64,000 nucleotides of DNA from Ascoidea asiatica (taxonomy: Eukaryota > Ascomycota > Saccharomycetes > Ascoideales > Ascoideaceae). The translations under genes were made by a program, and so were the position numbers. The notes under the pieces are model-generated. The model saw nothing but the letters and a program-made list of their open reading frames with translations, was not told where the DNA came from and ran no database searches. Position 1 is the stretch's first letter, and each line of letters starts with the position of its first letter. The stretch spans positions 176,958 through 240,957 of the forward strand of contig BCKQ01000010.1 in the NCBI GenBank assembly GCA_001600695.1, given 5' to 3'. Below are positions 1 to 10,498 of this stretch, in pieces.

Positions 1-130
1 TAATTCTAATCTAGTTTCTTTTATCATCTTAACAAATAAATAATTTATATATTCTTCTAAATTATTAATGAATGATAATCTTGTCCTTTTAATTTACAAT
101 AAAATATAAAAATACCCTGAATATTTCAAA

Positions 131-3100
131 ATGAATTCAATCAAGTCAAATAATAATAATATACCAAATAGTATAAATATACCTACTTCTACTAATAATA
201 TCAATGATATTAGCGCTGATACTAATATTGATACCAATACTAATAATACCAATACTAATACCTATAGCAATACCAATAACAATACCAATAGAAATACCAA
301 TACCAATACCTATACCAATACTGATATCAATACCAATAATACTAATTCAAATCATTTATCTTATAATTTATTCAATTATTTTGCTAAATCCATAGCTAAT
401 TCATCTATATCCTCAATAGATTCAAATGAAATTCATAAAGATAATCATATGGATATACTGAATCATTTAGATAAGGAATTAACTCGATTAGATAAAGATT
501 TAGATTTTCATTTAAATAAACTAGAAAATAATCATTCAAATAACTTGAATAACTTAAATAACTTAAANAACTTAAACAACTCAAATAACTTAGAACCATT
601 AAATAACTTAGACAACTTAAGTCAGTCTGATAATTCAGATGAATCTGAAAAATCTGAAAAATCTGATAAATCTGATAAATCTGAAAAATCTGATACTGAA
701 AGTGATTCAGATTCTTTAGATTTAAGAAATGAGGAAGATATCAATGATTATATTCCTGGAGGTTATCATCCAATAAAAATTGGGGATTCGTATGGTAAAA
801 ATAATAAATATACTATCTTAAGAAAATTAGGTTGGGGTCATTTTTCAACTGTTTGGTTAGCTTTTAATAATTCAACAAATTCTCATGTTGCAATAAAAGT
901 TGTAAAATCTTCTGAAAATTATAAGTTAGCTGCAATTGATGAAATTAAAATTTTAAAAAGATCAATTTCAAGGTCAAAAAATAATAATACTAATAATACC
1001 CTTANTAATAATCATATAATCAAATTATTAGATTATTTTCAAATTAAAGGTCCAAACGGTACTCATATCTCAATGGTTTTTGAAGTATTAGGTGAAAATA
1101 TGTTAAGTTTAATTCAAAAATTCAAAAAATTGCATGCAAGATATCAAAGAAGATTACAATTTTTAAATAATAATTGTTCGTCATCTTCTTCTCGTTCTTC
1201 AACAACTTCAAATATCTCAACTAGCTCAAGTAATTCAAATAATTCAAATAATTCAAATAATTCAAATAATTCAAATAAATCAATAAATTTACTAGATGAT
1301 GATGTTTCTGATGAATTAATTGATAAAAATTTAAAAAATTTAAAAAAATTATTCAAAGATTATTATGGTGGTTTACCTTTACAAATTGTTAAAAAAATTT
1401 CTGTACAATTATTATCTGCGATTGATTATCTACATAATAATTGTGGTTTAATCCATACTGATATAAAACCGGAAAATATATTATTAGAGATTTCAAATGT
1501 GGATCAATTAGTCTTTTTAATGAATGAAGAAGATAGATTAAATAAATTTGAAAAAAATTATTATCATAATAAATTAAATAATAATAGTTTATTCAAAACT
1601 AAATTCAATTTTAATAATACATCAAATAATTCAGCTAATTCTAATAATTCAAGTAATTCAACCAATTCAACCAGTTCAACCAATTCAAATAACCTAAATA
1701 ACTTAAATAACCAAGACAATTCAGATATTTTAAATTCAAAACTTTCAACAAATAATCACAAAGTTCGCCATAACTCATTTTCCAAAACTACAAAAGTTTC
1801 AAGTTTAACTTCTTCTTTATCTTCTACTTCAACAAAAACCTCAACCTTAACTCAATCATCAACTTCTACTTCAACATCAACTCAATCATCAACTTTTACT
1901 TCAACTTCATCTACTGTAATTTCTAATTCCTTTTCAAATTCATCAAGTAATATTAATAATATAAATAATACTAGCACTAATATCCATACTAATACTAATA
2001 ATAATCACAAAAATAATAAGAACATGGAAACAAACTGTTCGCCAAAAACTTTACATCGTTCAAGAAAATCCTTTTATCAAAATCCAGTTCAATGCTCAAA
2101 ACCATTACCTTCTCCATTGTTAAGACAGTCTTCTTATGCTGATTGTTGTATTAAAAATAGAACNGGAAGTTTAGGTTCTTCTACATATGATGGTTTTTTT
2201 AACTTTAATTCAAATTCTAATTCATTCAACTATAATAATAACAATAACAATAATCATAATCAATATAATGTTAATATAAATGGTCTGCATAGTAATAGTA
2301 GTTCGTTGAGATCAAGTCTAGATGATTTACGTTCTGAAAATCATTCAATATCAAATTTAAATCCAAATTCTATTTTAATAGATAATATTAATATTGAATC
2401 AATAAATAATCATCCANCTAATAATTTAAGTCAGTCAATTAATGTAAGTTCACTAGCAAAAGAATTTCAAAATTATTCAGTTAGCACTGGAAGTGAAAAT
2501 AATTCAAGTATAGAAAACAGTCCTATAATAAATGAAAATTTCAAAAATATAATTAATAATGATCATTATAATAATAGTTATAATAGCTTAGAAGATGATA
2601 ATGATAATTTTATAGATGAATTTGAAGATTTAGATAAATTCATATCTATAAAAATTGCAGATCTTGGTAATGCATGTTTTGAAGAAAAACATTATACTGA
2701 TGATGTTCAAACTCGCCAATATAGAGCTCCAGAAATTATTGTTGGTTATAAATATTGGGATAAAAAAATTGATTTATGGTCAATTGCATGTTTAATATTT
2801 GAACTTATAACCGGAGACTATTTATTTGAACCTAGATGTTCAAATAGGTTCTCAAAAGATGAAGATCATTTAGCTCAAATATTAGAACTATTAATTGACC
2901 CTGAAGTTTTTGAAAAGAATTTAAGAACTTTTAGAGAAACTTTACATGAAAAATCAGCTCCTTTTCCAAAAGATGAAGATTATTATAATACTAAAGGTAA
3001 TGATTTTGGACCATTTTTGTTTCCTTTAGAAGTAATTAAATATTCTTCTTTTTCTAGATTATATTTTAATAAAGAATTCAATCAGCTCCGAAAGATTAAA

Positions 3101-3265
3101 CAATTAAAATATTGGTCATTAGATTCTGTACTAATAGAGAAGTATAAAATGGACAAAAAGGAGGCTAAAATAATTCGTAATTTCCTAACACCAATGCTTG
3201 AAATTAATCCAAAATATCGAAGGATACCCGATAAACAAGATTATATAGATTTTATAAACTCTTAA
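131..3265 (+). CDS. SKY1: SR-protein kinase, SKY1/SRPK type
   Basis: Serine/threonine kinase of the SRPK family, which phosphorylates Arg-Ser dipeptides in RNA-binding and shuttling proteins; in budding yeast Sky1 acts on Npl3. Residues 1-210 are a low-complexity Asn/Thr/Ser/Asp leader. The kinase fold starts near residue 227 with a glycine loop (LGWGHFSTVW), followed by the VAIKVVKS lysine. The catalytic loop HTDIKPEN is at 442-449, DLGNAC (the DFG equivalent, DLG as usual in SRPKs) at about 844, and RQYRAPE shortly after. The spacer that splits SRPK kinase domains is here nearly 400 residues of Ser/Asn-rich sequence between about 450 and 840, which accounts for most of the excess over the roughly 740-residue yeast protein. 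The start ATG follows an A-rich context (CAAAATG). Family assignment is firm; substrates are inferred. Confidence 0.93.
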   Translation: MNSIKSNNNNIPNSINIPTSTNNINDISADTNIDTNTNNTNTNTYSNTNNNTNRNTNTNTYTNTDINTNNTNSNHLSYNLFNYFAKSIANSSISSIDSNEIHKDNHMDILNHLDKELTRLDKDLDFHLNKLENNHSNNLNNLNNLXNLNNSNNLEPLNNLDNLSQSDNSDESEKSEKSDKSDKSEKSDTESDSDSLDLRNEEDINDYIPGGYHPIKIGDSYGKNNKYTILRKLGWGHFSTVWLAFNNSTNSHVAIKVVKSSENYKLAAIDEIKILKRSISRSKNNNTNNTLXNNHIIKLLDYFQIKGPNGTHISMVFEVLGENMLSLIQKFKKLHARYQRRLQFLNNNCSSSSSRSSTTSNISTSSSNSNNSNNSNNSNNSNKSINLLDDDVSDELIDKNLKNLKKLFKDYYGGLPLQIVKKISVQLLSAIDYLHNNCGLIHTDIKPENILLEISNVDQLVFLMNEEDRLNKFEKNYYHNKLNNNSLFKTKFNFNNTSNNSANSNNSSNSTNSTSSTNSNNLNNLNNQDNSDILNSKLSTNNHKVRHNSFSKTTKVSSLTSSLSSTSTKTSTLTQSSTSTSTSTQSSTFTSTSSTVISNSFSNSSSNINNINNTSTNIHTNTNNNHKNNKNMETNCSPKTLHRSRKSFYQNPVQCSKPLPSPLLRQSSYADCCIKNRXGSLGSSTYDGFFNFNSNSNSFNYNNNNNNNHNQYNVNINGLHSNSSSLRSSLDDLRSENHSISNLNPNSILIDNINIESINNHPXNNLSQSINVSSLAKEFQNYSVSTGSENNSSIENSPIINENFKNIINNDHYNNSYNSLEDDNDNFIDEFEDLDKFISIKIADLGNACFEEKHYTDDVQTRQYRAPEIIVGYKYWDKKIDLWSIACLIFELITGDYLFEPRCSNRFSKDEDHLAQILELLIDPEVFEKNLRTFRETLHEKSAPFPKDEDYYNTKGNDFGPFLFPLEVIKYSSFSRLYFNKEFNQLRKIKQLKYWSLDSVLIEKYKMDKKEAKIIRNFLTPMLEINPKYRRIPDKQDYIDFINS

Positions 3266-3809
3266 AACAACTGTGATATATTTTTTTTAAAAATAAACGA
3301 GTAAATCTTTTTTAGATTATATTGCTACTTTTCTTATAAGTAGCAACTCCCTTAGAGTAGACGACATATAAAGGGTAAAATTTTGATGCTTGAGAGAGAT
3401 AAATCTTGTAGGAATCATTGAAATAAGAGAAAGCTGAATAATTTCTGAACCGAATCAAACGTAAAAGGCATACATTTATAAAGAGAAGTTAATACTTGAA
3501 AAAAAAACATAAAAAGAGATAAAACAGATAAGAAAGATAAAACAATAGACAAAAAAGAAACAAAGAAACGTTTGAATGAATTTTGATTTTTAACCAGCTT
3601 GGAATAATAACATGATAAACTTGAGAAATAGAGAATAAAAAAATAATGAAATAAGCAAAANTAGCAAGAAATAAAAANAAAAATTTGAATAAAAAATAAA
3701 AATTAGTAATTAAAGATCAGAAAAACTTAATCAAAGAGTAAACGGTATTGAAAAAGGAATAAAAAATAAAATAAGTGTTTTGAAAATAAGTAAAGAAAAA
3801 TAAGAGTAT
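3266..3809. other. Convergent intergenic spacer, SKY1/PSE1
   Basis: This is the spacer between two converging 3' ends. It is strongly A-rich on the + strand and has no coding potential that I can see. The only structure I noticed is a short hairpin at 3322-3346, listed separately. Confidence 0.6.
3322..3346. repeat. 9-bp inverted repeat (hairpin) between convergent genes
   Basis: TTGCTACTT at 3322-3330 is perfectly complementary to AAGTAGCAA at 3338-3346, with a 7-nt loop. It lies about 55 bp after the SKY1 stop and so would be in its 3' UTR. It could fold in the RNA, but no function can be assigned from sequence. Confidence 0.5.
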
Positions 3810-6800
3810 TTAAGAAAGAACTTTCTGTAATTGCTGCTGAGTTTCAATTGGATAGGTTTGAACTAACTTTAACGCATCGTCATTACTTAACTTTTCAAAT
3901 AAACATTTCAATCCTTGGATAAGTTTTTGGGCTGTTTCTCCGGATATAGTTCCATTGAACAAAGTTTGTATTATAGAATCAATTACTTTTGGTATTTGGT
4001 TCATGACAGCAGAATTTTCTCTTTTAATTAGTTCATTCAAGAACAAATATGAGAACATTGCACCTTCTGGATCATTGATAATTGGTAATAGTTTTATCCA
4101 ACTTTCCAATACTGCATTTAAATCATTGATATTTTTATGGTAAGAATGACAGATTTTTATTATTGCTGTAATGGCAGCTTCTGTAGTATGAGTACTAGCT
4201 AAATCAATTCTACCATCAGGATTAGAAGCAATCTCAAACAATGTTTTCAAGTTCATTAAACAAAATCTATTATAATTTACTCCACCAAATTGTGCACAAA
4301 ATCCAATAATTTTAATTGAGGTATTCTTAATTTGTAAATCTGAATCATCAATTAAATTATTAGTAACATTTGTTACGAATAAATCTTTAAAAGTAAAAGA
4401 TCTTTTACCACTATAATGAACCATATCTGCTATTATATTCAAACCACAATTTTTTATCATAATATCATCATGATCATTAATTAGAGCATTAATCAAAACA
4501 ATTAATTCCTGAAAGCCTTCGTGAATATATCTAACATCAGCATATTTAAAGATATGGTTTATTAGATTATTAACATTTTCCAAAAGTTCTTCGTCTAGAT
4601 CACTAAGAATTTCATCATCCAGTTCTTCAGCATATTCATTAACAGTCGATTCTTTTTCTTTGATTTTCTTATAACATTCGGTTAAATTTCTATTGATTGC
4701 TTTACACAATCTGGCTAATTGTTGTTCACTAATTAGATTTTTTTTATCGAGAATTTCAAGTGATTCTGTTAAAGTATCATAGTAACTGGTTAATAAATCT
4801 GTGGAAGGTTCTTGAAGTAAGTTTGAAACAATTTTATATGATAGTGTTCTCCATAATTTCCTACATTCAGGAGATAAAGAACCATCATCTTCTTCAGCAT
4901 CCTCTTCATCATCGTAGTCATCATCATAATCATCGTCATCTTCATCATCGTTTTCACTGTTTTGATTTTCATCATAGTTTTGAAAATCAATATCAAAATT
5001 AGGGATATTTTCATCATCAATAGTTGAATGTTTATCATCTTCATTGTTAGTAATATTCTTACAAGTTGCTAGTTTTGTACATTTTAATAAAGAAGGTATG
5101 ATCAAGGCACAAGATTTTCTAACACCCTCATGTAAATAAAAATCCAAGCCATTTAAAACAATAGTTATAATAATTCCATTAACATAAGGATAAAAATGTT
5201 CACCAAGTACATTCGCATAAGTTTTTAATAGCTCAATTGCTGCAACTTTATCATCTAAAAGTGCAGTATGAACACCTATATGTCTTGTACCAATTTGAAT
5301 AACTTCCCATTCTTGATTATGATCTAAACTACTTGCTTGATCTTCATCTAGAATTGCAATATCTTGTTGAGCTTTTGCAGAATTTAAAATTTCTGGTAAA
5401 ATAATTTTTAGATATGGTACAAATTCTATACCTATAATTCTACAAATTCTTGACCAAGCTTGTTGCAAATATGGTATAATTGGATCATTCGAATTTGAAT
5501 TTGAAATTGGAAAATTGGTACTATTATTATTATTATTATTATTAGTATCTGAATTATTATTTGAAATTAAATTTTGATAATATAAAAATATATTAATTAA
5601 CTCTGATTGATGATCTTTAAATTTATCTTTACCAACAGCTAAAGCAATTAAAGTTGAACATTCAATACATTTTGCTTTTAATAAATTTATATTGTAATTA
5701 TTAATATCATTTTTTAAGAAATTAATTAAAATTGGCATTAAAGTATCATAATATTTTAAAAAATTTTGTTTTGCAGAATCTGCAATTACTGCAATTGTTG
5801 TTAAAACTTGTTCTTGAACATAATTACAATTATTTTGTAATAAAATTAATAAATTTGATAATAAATCATCAAGATATGGTTCTAAAATTTCTTTTGAAGA
5901 ATTTTCAGTAAAATTAACTAAAGCTGCAGCAGCATGAGTTTGAACTCTATTTGAAGAATTCAAAGATAATTTTGAAATTAAAGCAGGTAAAATTCTATTA
6001 CTAAATTTATATTGAATTATAGTTGCAAAATCAGTTGAAATTTGACCAATAGTATTACAACAAGCATATTGAACTCTTGGATGTGGATCATTTAAACAAG
6101 GTAAAATTAAGTTTAAAATATAATCAATTTTATTAATTAAAATATCTCTACAACCTTCAGAAGTTGAAGATAAAGCCATTAAACCAGCTTGTCTTTCTCT
6201 CCAAAGGTTTGAATTAATTAATTGATTTAATAATTCAAATAAAGGTTGAACTAAAACTTCACCACCTAAAGCTAAAGAAAGTCTATCTAAAGATTGTCTA
6301 CCAGCATCATATTCATTTTCATCTTCATCATCAAAACCATCTTCATTATTAATATTTTGTAACCAATCACTTGAAAGTTCATCATTAATTGAAATATTTG
6401 TAATTAAAGAACATGATAAATATAAAACTGAATTAATATAATTTGAATTTTTTTTACACATTTTTGGAGAAACTTCAGAGAATATAGTTAATAATTCAAG
6501 AGCAGAAATTTTTAAATTTGAATTAAAATTTTTATTTTTTATAATTAAATTAATAAATTGAATAATTTTTTCAAAAATATTATTAAATAATTTTGGAGCT
6601 AATTCAACTAAATTTATTAAAGATTCAATTAATAAAGATAATTGAGATTGTTTATTTAAATTTAAATAGTAAGATAAATTATTTAAGAAATCAGGTAATA
6701 AATTTGATAATATTGACCAAGATTGCATTGGAACAATTTCGAAATATGAAATAAAAGAATTTGAAGAAGTTAATTTTATATTATCATTTAAATTATTTAA

Positions 6801-7691
6801 ACCGAATTTAAATAAAGGTAAAATTATTTGACTTATATTTGAAACAGGTAAAATTTCAGGAGTTTGATTAAATATTCTAAAAGCGGATTCTTTAAATAAA
6901 TTATTATTTATTTGTTGATTATTATTATAATTGAAATAAATAATTTGAATTAAAGATTCTAATAAATTTGGCCAAGTTGGAGAAATATCTAATTTTGAAA
7001 TTTCGGAGATTGAATCAGCTAATTTATGAATTAAATTTATATCAATTTTTTCATAATCTGAAGAATTTGTTGAAATTTGATATAATTGTTGATAAATATA
7101 TTTATTATTTAAATATATAAAGCCATTTAAAAGAATGAATCTAATTTTATCTTTAATTAAATTTGATAATAAACAAAAAGATTTTATTAAAGGATCATTA
7201 ATAAAATTTGAAGAAGTTATTGATAATCTTCTAAATAAAATATTTGAAAATTGTCTTAAATCATTTTGATTATTATTTGAATAATATATTGATTGTTCAG
7301 ATAAGAATATTAATAAAATTGAATAATTTTTTTTTATTGATAAATAATTTTTATTTAAATTTAATTCAGAATTTGATCTAATTAAATTATTTGAAGAATA
7401 TAGATTATTTAAAAGTTTAAATAAATTTAAATTTAAATTTTTTGATAAAATTGAATTAAATTTATAATTTTTGAAATTTTCGAAATCATTAACTTTTAAT
7501 AAAGATAAAGATAAAGATGAAGATAAAGGTGAATTTAAATTTGATTTGTTATTCAATTCTTGTTCAAATTCAAATTCATTGATTAAATTAGTTATTAAAT
7601 CAGATTCAAATTTAAGTTGAATTTCAATTTGATTTTGATTTTGAATCTGAGTATCAAGCTGATTTTGATTTTGATCTGATATTGAAGACAT
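3810..7691 (-). CDS. PSE1: Importin beta-3 karyopherin PSE1/Kap121
   Basis: Nuclear import receptor of the importin-beta family, built of HEAT repeats, that carries ribosomal proteins, transcription factors and histones through nuclear pores with RanGTP. Two blocks are diagnostic of the Kap121/importin-5 branch: the WRERQAGLMALSSTSEGC segment followed by DPHPRVQYACCNTIGQISTDF near residues 500-560, and RVQTHAAAALVNF about 45 residues later. Further matches include DPHPRVQ-type HEAT helices and ELAPKLFNNIFEKIIQF upstream. At 1293 residues it is about 200 longer than yeast Pse1. The extra length is an Asn/Leu/Ser-rich N-terminus and an acidic loop of Asp/Glu around residue 920. The gene converges on SKY1 and its 5' end faces the 1.4-kb spacer before the dehydrogenase gene. 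Confidence 0.94.
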   Translation of the reverse strand: MSSISDQNQNQLDTQIQNQNQIEIQLKFESDLITNLINEFEFEQELNNKSNLNSPLSSSLSLSLLKVNDFENFKNYKFNSILSKNLNLNLFKLLNNLYSSNNLIRSNSELNLNKNYLSIKKNYSILLIFLSEQSIYYSNNNQNDLRQFSNILFRRLSITSSNFINDPLIKSFCLLSNLIKDKIRFILLNGFIYLNNKYIYQQLYQISTNSSDYEKIDINLIHKLADSISEISKLDISPTWPNLLESLIQIIYFNYNNNQQINNNLFKESAFRIFNQTPEILPVSNISQIILPLFKFGLNNLNDNIKLTSSNSFISYFEIVPMQSWSILSNLLPDFLNNLSYYLNLNKQSQLSLLIESLINLVELAPKLFNNIFEKIIQFINLIIKNKNFNSNLKISALELLTIFSEVSPKMCKKNSNYINSVLYLSCSLITNISINDELSSDWLQNINNEDGFDDEDENEYDAGRQSLDRLSLALGGEVLVQPLFELLNQLINSNLWRERQAGLMALSSTSEGCRDILINKIDYILNLILPCLNDPHPRVQYACCNTIGQISTDFATIIQYKFSNRILPALISKLSLNSSNRVQTHAAAALVNFTENSSKEILEPYLDDLLSNLLILLQNNCNYVQEQVLTTIAVIADSAKQNFLKYYDTLMPILINFLKNDINNYNINLLKAKCIECSTLIALAVGKDKFKDHQSELINIFLYYQNLISNNNSDTNNNNNNNSTNFPISNSNSNDPIIPYLQQAWSRICRIIGIEFVPYLKIILPEILNSAKAQQDIAILDEDQASSLDHNQEWEVIQIGTRHIGVHTALLDDKVAAIELLKTYANVLGEHFYPYVNGIIITIVLNGLDFYLHEGVRKSCALIIPSLLKCTKLATCKNITNNEDDKHSTIDDENIPNFDIDFQNYDENQNSENDDEDDDDYDDDYDDEEDAEEDDGSLSPECRKLWRTLSYKIVSNLLQEPSTDLLTSYYDTLTESLEILDKKNLISEQQLARLCKAINRNLTECYKKIKEKESTVNEYAEELDDEILSDLDEELLENVNNLINHIFKYADVRYIHEGFQELIVLINALINDHDDIMIKNCGLNIIADMVHYSGKRSFTFKDLFVTNVTNNLIDDSDLQIKNTSIKIIGFCAQFGGVNYNRFCLMNLKTLFEIASNPDGRIDLASTHTTEAAITAIIKICHSYHKNINDLNAVLESWIKLLPIINDPEGAMFSYLFLNELIKRENSAVMNQIPKVIDSIIQTLFNGTISGETAQKLIQGLKCLFEKLSNDDALKLVQTYPIETQQQLQKVLS

Positions 7692-8494
7692 TTCTATTTG
7701 ATTATATCTTTAATCAAAGATATGAATAATATCATCAAGATATTAAAAAAGATAAAAAACATTTAATCATCATTTATTCATTTGATACTTAATTAAATTT
7801 TGGTAAGTTTATTTATTTACTTGTTTGGTGAATATCTCAGATCTTGAAATAGTCAACAGTGGTACAGTACAGTGCAGTGCAGTACAGNAGAAACACATTC
7901 AAAGGCGGATTCGGCAGACTGTGCAGAATTTCCTCAGCAAGGATAAAAGTGCGGTACCACATTTTATATCCAAACAATGGATATATGGAAACACAAATAT
8001 CCATTTAAAATCCGTAGTGATGAACCATTGTTATGGAGTTAATGCATACATCTGTATATATATTCTTGTTTAACTGAATAATGTATCTGAATTGGGAACG
8101 TATCCGGATTTGTTAGAAGAATTCTTCTTAAGCGAAAGAAGGGTAATTATGGGGAAGAAGTTTTGTGATTAAAAATTTCGGGGTTCTCGGATAAATACAG
8201 ATCTGAAAATGTGATTTCGGAGATTTGCCGGANATTTGAAGCGGAGGCCAGTTGGGACGGGGATGAGCCATAATGGGGATGGGCCAGGGACAGAGACAAG
8301 GAACGAAACAAGGTCCCGTTGTTTGTGNTAGTATGGGGCTAACGGTNAGCACCAGCCACCCCAGGGCGGAAGACGCTCGGGAGTGCTCGGAACCACTGGC
8401 GAGGAAGGGGGGTGCCGGTGAGAGTACCCCAAATGGGGTGTGGGGGCACAATGCGAAGCGAAATACACAGAAAGAACGAGGAAAGAACGAGGAA

Positions 8495-8586
8495 AGAAGA
8501 AGCAGAAGAAGCAGAAGAAGCAGAAGAATTATCTCAGAGCCAAGTTGGGGAAGCAGAAGCAGAAGCAGAAGCAGAAGCAGAAGCAG
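8495..8586. repeat. AGAAGAAGC / AAGCAG microsatellites
   Basis: Around 8495-8528 there are about four copies of a 9-bp AGAAGAAGC-like unit. At 8551-8586 there are six perfect copies of AAGCAG, followed by an AAAG run. Both are purine-rich on the + strand and lie in the PSE1/dehydrogenase divergent spacer. Confidence 0.85.
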
Positions 8587-8625
8587 AAAGAAAGAAAGAA
8601 AGATGGCTGCGATTGATACTCAGTG

Positions 8626-8685
8626 TTCAATATTCAATATTCAATATTCAATATTCAGTATCCAATATTCAATATTCAATATTCC
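8626..8685. repeat. Heptamer tandem repeat TTCAATA x8
   Basis: Eight consecutive 7-bp units of TTCAATA run from 8626 to 8681; two carry single substitutions (TTCAGTA, TCCAATA). A partial unit follows. The array lies about 375 bp upstream of the dehydrogenase start. Confidence 0.9.
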
Positions 8686-8833
8686 ACTACAAATCAGGGA
8701 GACAAATCAAATAAACGTTTAATTCAAACAGGGAGTAGAAATTGTTCCCACTCAGAGCCTCAATGGCTAACAATCAATATTCAATAATTATTCTTTTATC
8801 CTTTCAATTCCCTTAAACAAATGTTCACTTTAA

Positions 8834-8868
8834 TTACTTATTACTTATTACTTATTACTTATTATTTA
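8834..8868. repeat. Heptamer tandem repeat TTACTTA x5
   Basis: Four perfect TTACTTA units are followed by one TTATTTA unit. It is the second 7-bp array in the same promoter spacer. Confidence 0.9.
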
Positions 8869-9059
8869 TTGTTTCTAGTCGATTTCAAGGATAGTCTAGT
8901 TTTCATATAAAAACAGTCCATTTCCTTGTTTTTTACTACTAAATTATTTAATTCTTTTCATTATTAATTTTATTATTAATTTTATTATTCAATTGACTTT
9001 TAAATTCAATTTATAATTCTATTTTTTTATATTTACTTATTCAATTTTTTTTTAACAAA

Positions 9060-10139
9060 ATGATGAAAGCTTTGGTTTATAATGGTCCTGGTTTAAAAGC
9101 TTGGAAATCTGTACCAAAACCAACTATTAAAACTATTAATGATGCAATTATTAAAATTACTTCAACAACAATTTGTGGTACTGATTTACATATTTTAAAA
9201 GGTGATGTACCTGAAGTTGATAAAGGTACAATCTTAGGTCATGAAGCAATTGGTGTTATTGAAAATATTGGTTCAAATGTTAAAAATTTTAAAAATGGTC
9301 AAAGAGTTATAGTTTCTTGTATTACTTCTTGTGGTGATTGTTATTATTGTAAAAAAAATATTCAAGCTCATTGTAATCATGGTGGTTGGATTTTAGGTTA
9401 TAAAATTAATGGTACTCAAGCTGAATATGTTAGAATTCCATATGCTGATAATTCTTTAATTAATGCTCCTAAAAATTTATCTGATGAAGATTTATTAATG
9501 TTAAGTGATGCTTTACCAACTGGTAATGAAGTTGGTTCAATTTCCGCTAAAATTAATCAAGGTGATATTGTTGCAATAGTTGGTTGTGGTCCAGTTGGAA
9601 TGTCTGCTTTATTAACTTCTCAAGTTTTTAAACCAAGTGCAATAATAATGATTGATATGAATGATGAAAGATTAAAAGTTGCAAAAGAAAAATTTGGTGC
9701 AACTCATACAATTAATCCAAATAAAATTACTGGTACAATTAATGATGAAATTAATAAAATTACAAATGAATTTTCTGCGAAAAGAAAAGGNATAAAACCT
9801 GGTGTTGATGCTGCTATTGAATGTGTTGGAATTCCACAAACTTTTCAAATTTGTCAAGATATTATTGCTCCAGGTGGTAGAATTGCAAATGTTGGTGTTC
9901 ATGGTTCTAAAGTTGATTTACAATTACAAGATTTATGGATTAAAAATATTAATATCTCAACAGGTTTAGTTTCTGCTTATTCAACTAATTCTCTTTTAGA
10001 AGAAATTAAGAAAAAAACTTTTGATCCAAAAAAATTAATTACTCATAGATTTAAATTAGATGAAATTGATAAAGCTTATGATACTTTTTCAAAAGCTGCT
10101 GAAGCAAAATGTATTAAAACCATTTTATCTGTCGATTAA
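9060..10139 (+). CDS. Zinc-dependent medium-chain alcohol dehydrogenase
   Basis: NAD(P)-dependent oxidation of an alcohol, or the reverse reaction; the substrate is not predictable. The 359-residue length is typical of the medium-chain dehydrogenase/reductase family. Likely catalytic zinc ligands are Cys39 (TICGTDLH) and His61-Glu62 (LGHEAIG). The four-cysteine structural zinc lobe is present (Cys91, 94, 97, 105). The Rossmann nucleotide motif GCGPVG is at 175-180, and an Asp-rich strand end (MIDMND) follows, which favours NAD over NADP. No targeting peptide is evident, so it is probably cytosolic. It is not one of the classic fermentative yeast ADH1-type sequences; it looks closer to the broad bacterial and filamentous-fungal secondary-alcohol dehydrogenase group, so gain by transfer is possible, although base composition matches its neighbours. 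Two adjacent Met codons open the frame and the first is annotated. Confidence 0.88.
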   Translation: MMKALVYNGPGLKAWKSVPKPTIKTINDAIIKITSTTICGTDLHILKGDVPEVDKGTILGHEAIGVIENIGSNVKNFKNGQRVIVSCITSCGDCYYCKKNIQAHCNHGGWILGYKINGTQAEYVRIPYADNSLINAPKNLSDEDLLMLSDALPTGNEVGSISAKINQGDIVAIVGCGPVGMSALLTSQVFKPSAIIMIDMNDERLKVAKEKFGATHTINPNKITGTINDEINKITNEFSAKRKXIKPGVDAAIECVGIPQTFQICQDIIAPGGRIANVGVHGSKVDLQLQDLWIKNINISTGLVSAYSTNSLLEEIKKKTFDPKKLITHRFKLDEIDKAYDTFSKAAEAKCIKTILSVD

Positions 10140-10498
10140 TCTCTTTAATATATTTATTTATCTACTCTTTTACTTTTATTTTATTACAATATATATAATG
10201 ATCTGAATGAATACTTTTTATCTTTTCTTTTTATAAAATCTTAATCTTTGTAGTTTGGTATTTTGTATGTATCGGTATTTAATTAACGTTACAAGTAAAT
10301 TACTTTATAATTATCTTTTACCATGTACTTTCTGATTACGTAACCACTTATATTTCAAAATAAATTAAACCTTTATTTAAATGACAGCGAATAATTTTTA
10401 TATAAACAATATGATATTAATCATTAATCATTTATCATTTATAAAATATAATATAAAACATACAATATTTAATTCAATTCAATTAACTAAAGATAACT
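10140..10498. other. Spacer between dehydrogenase and ARV1
   Basis: This AT-rich spacer holds the 3' end of the dehydrogenase and the ARV1 promoter. I see no gene or clear motif in it. Confidence 0.5.

Larger units (their letters stand above)
7692..9059. other. Divergent promoter region with GC-rich island and microsatellites
   Basis: This is the 5' spacer between PSE1 (leftward) and the dehydrogenase (rightward). It holds a CAGTA/CAGTG-type short repeat near 7862-7887 and a distinctly GC-rich block at about 8190-8480. Microsatellites follow at 8495-8586, 8626-8685 and 8834-8868. Open frames across the GC-rich block exist on both strands and show no protein family; I treat them as chance. 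Confidence 0.6.

Noticed and set aside
8128-8722. Overlapping open frames on both strands of the GC-rich block
   Set aside because: GC-rich sequence has few stops; the frames contain repeat-derived Arg-Ser/Ala-Glu runs and no family signature, and they overlap microsatellites.
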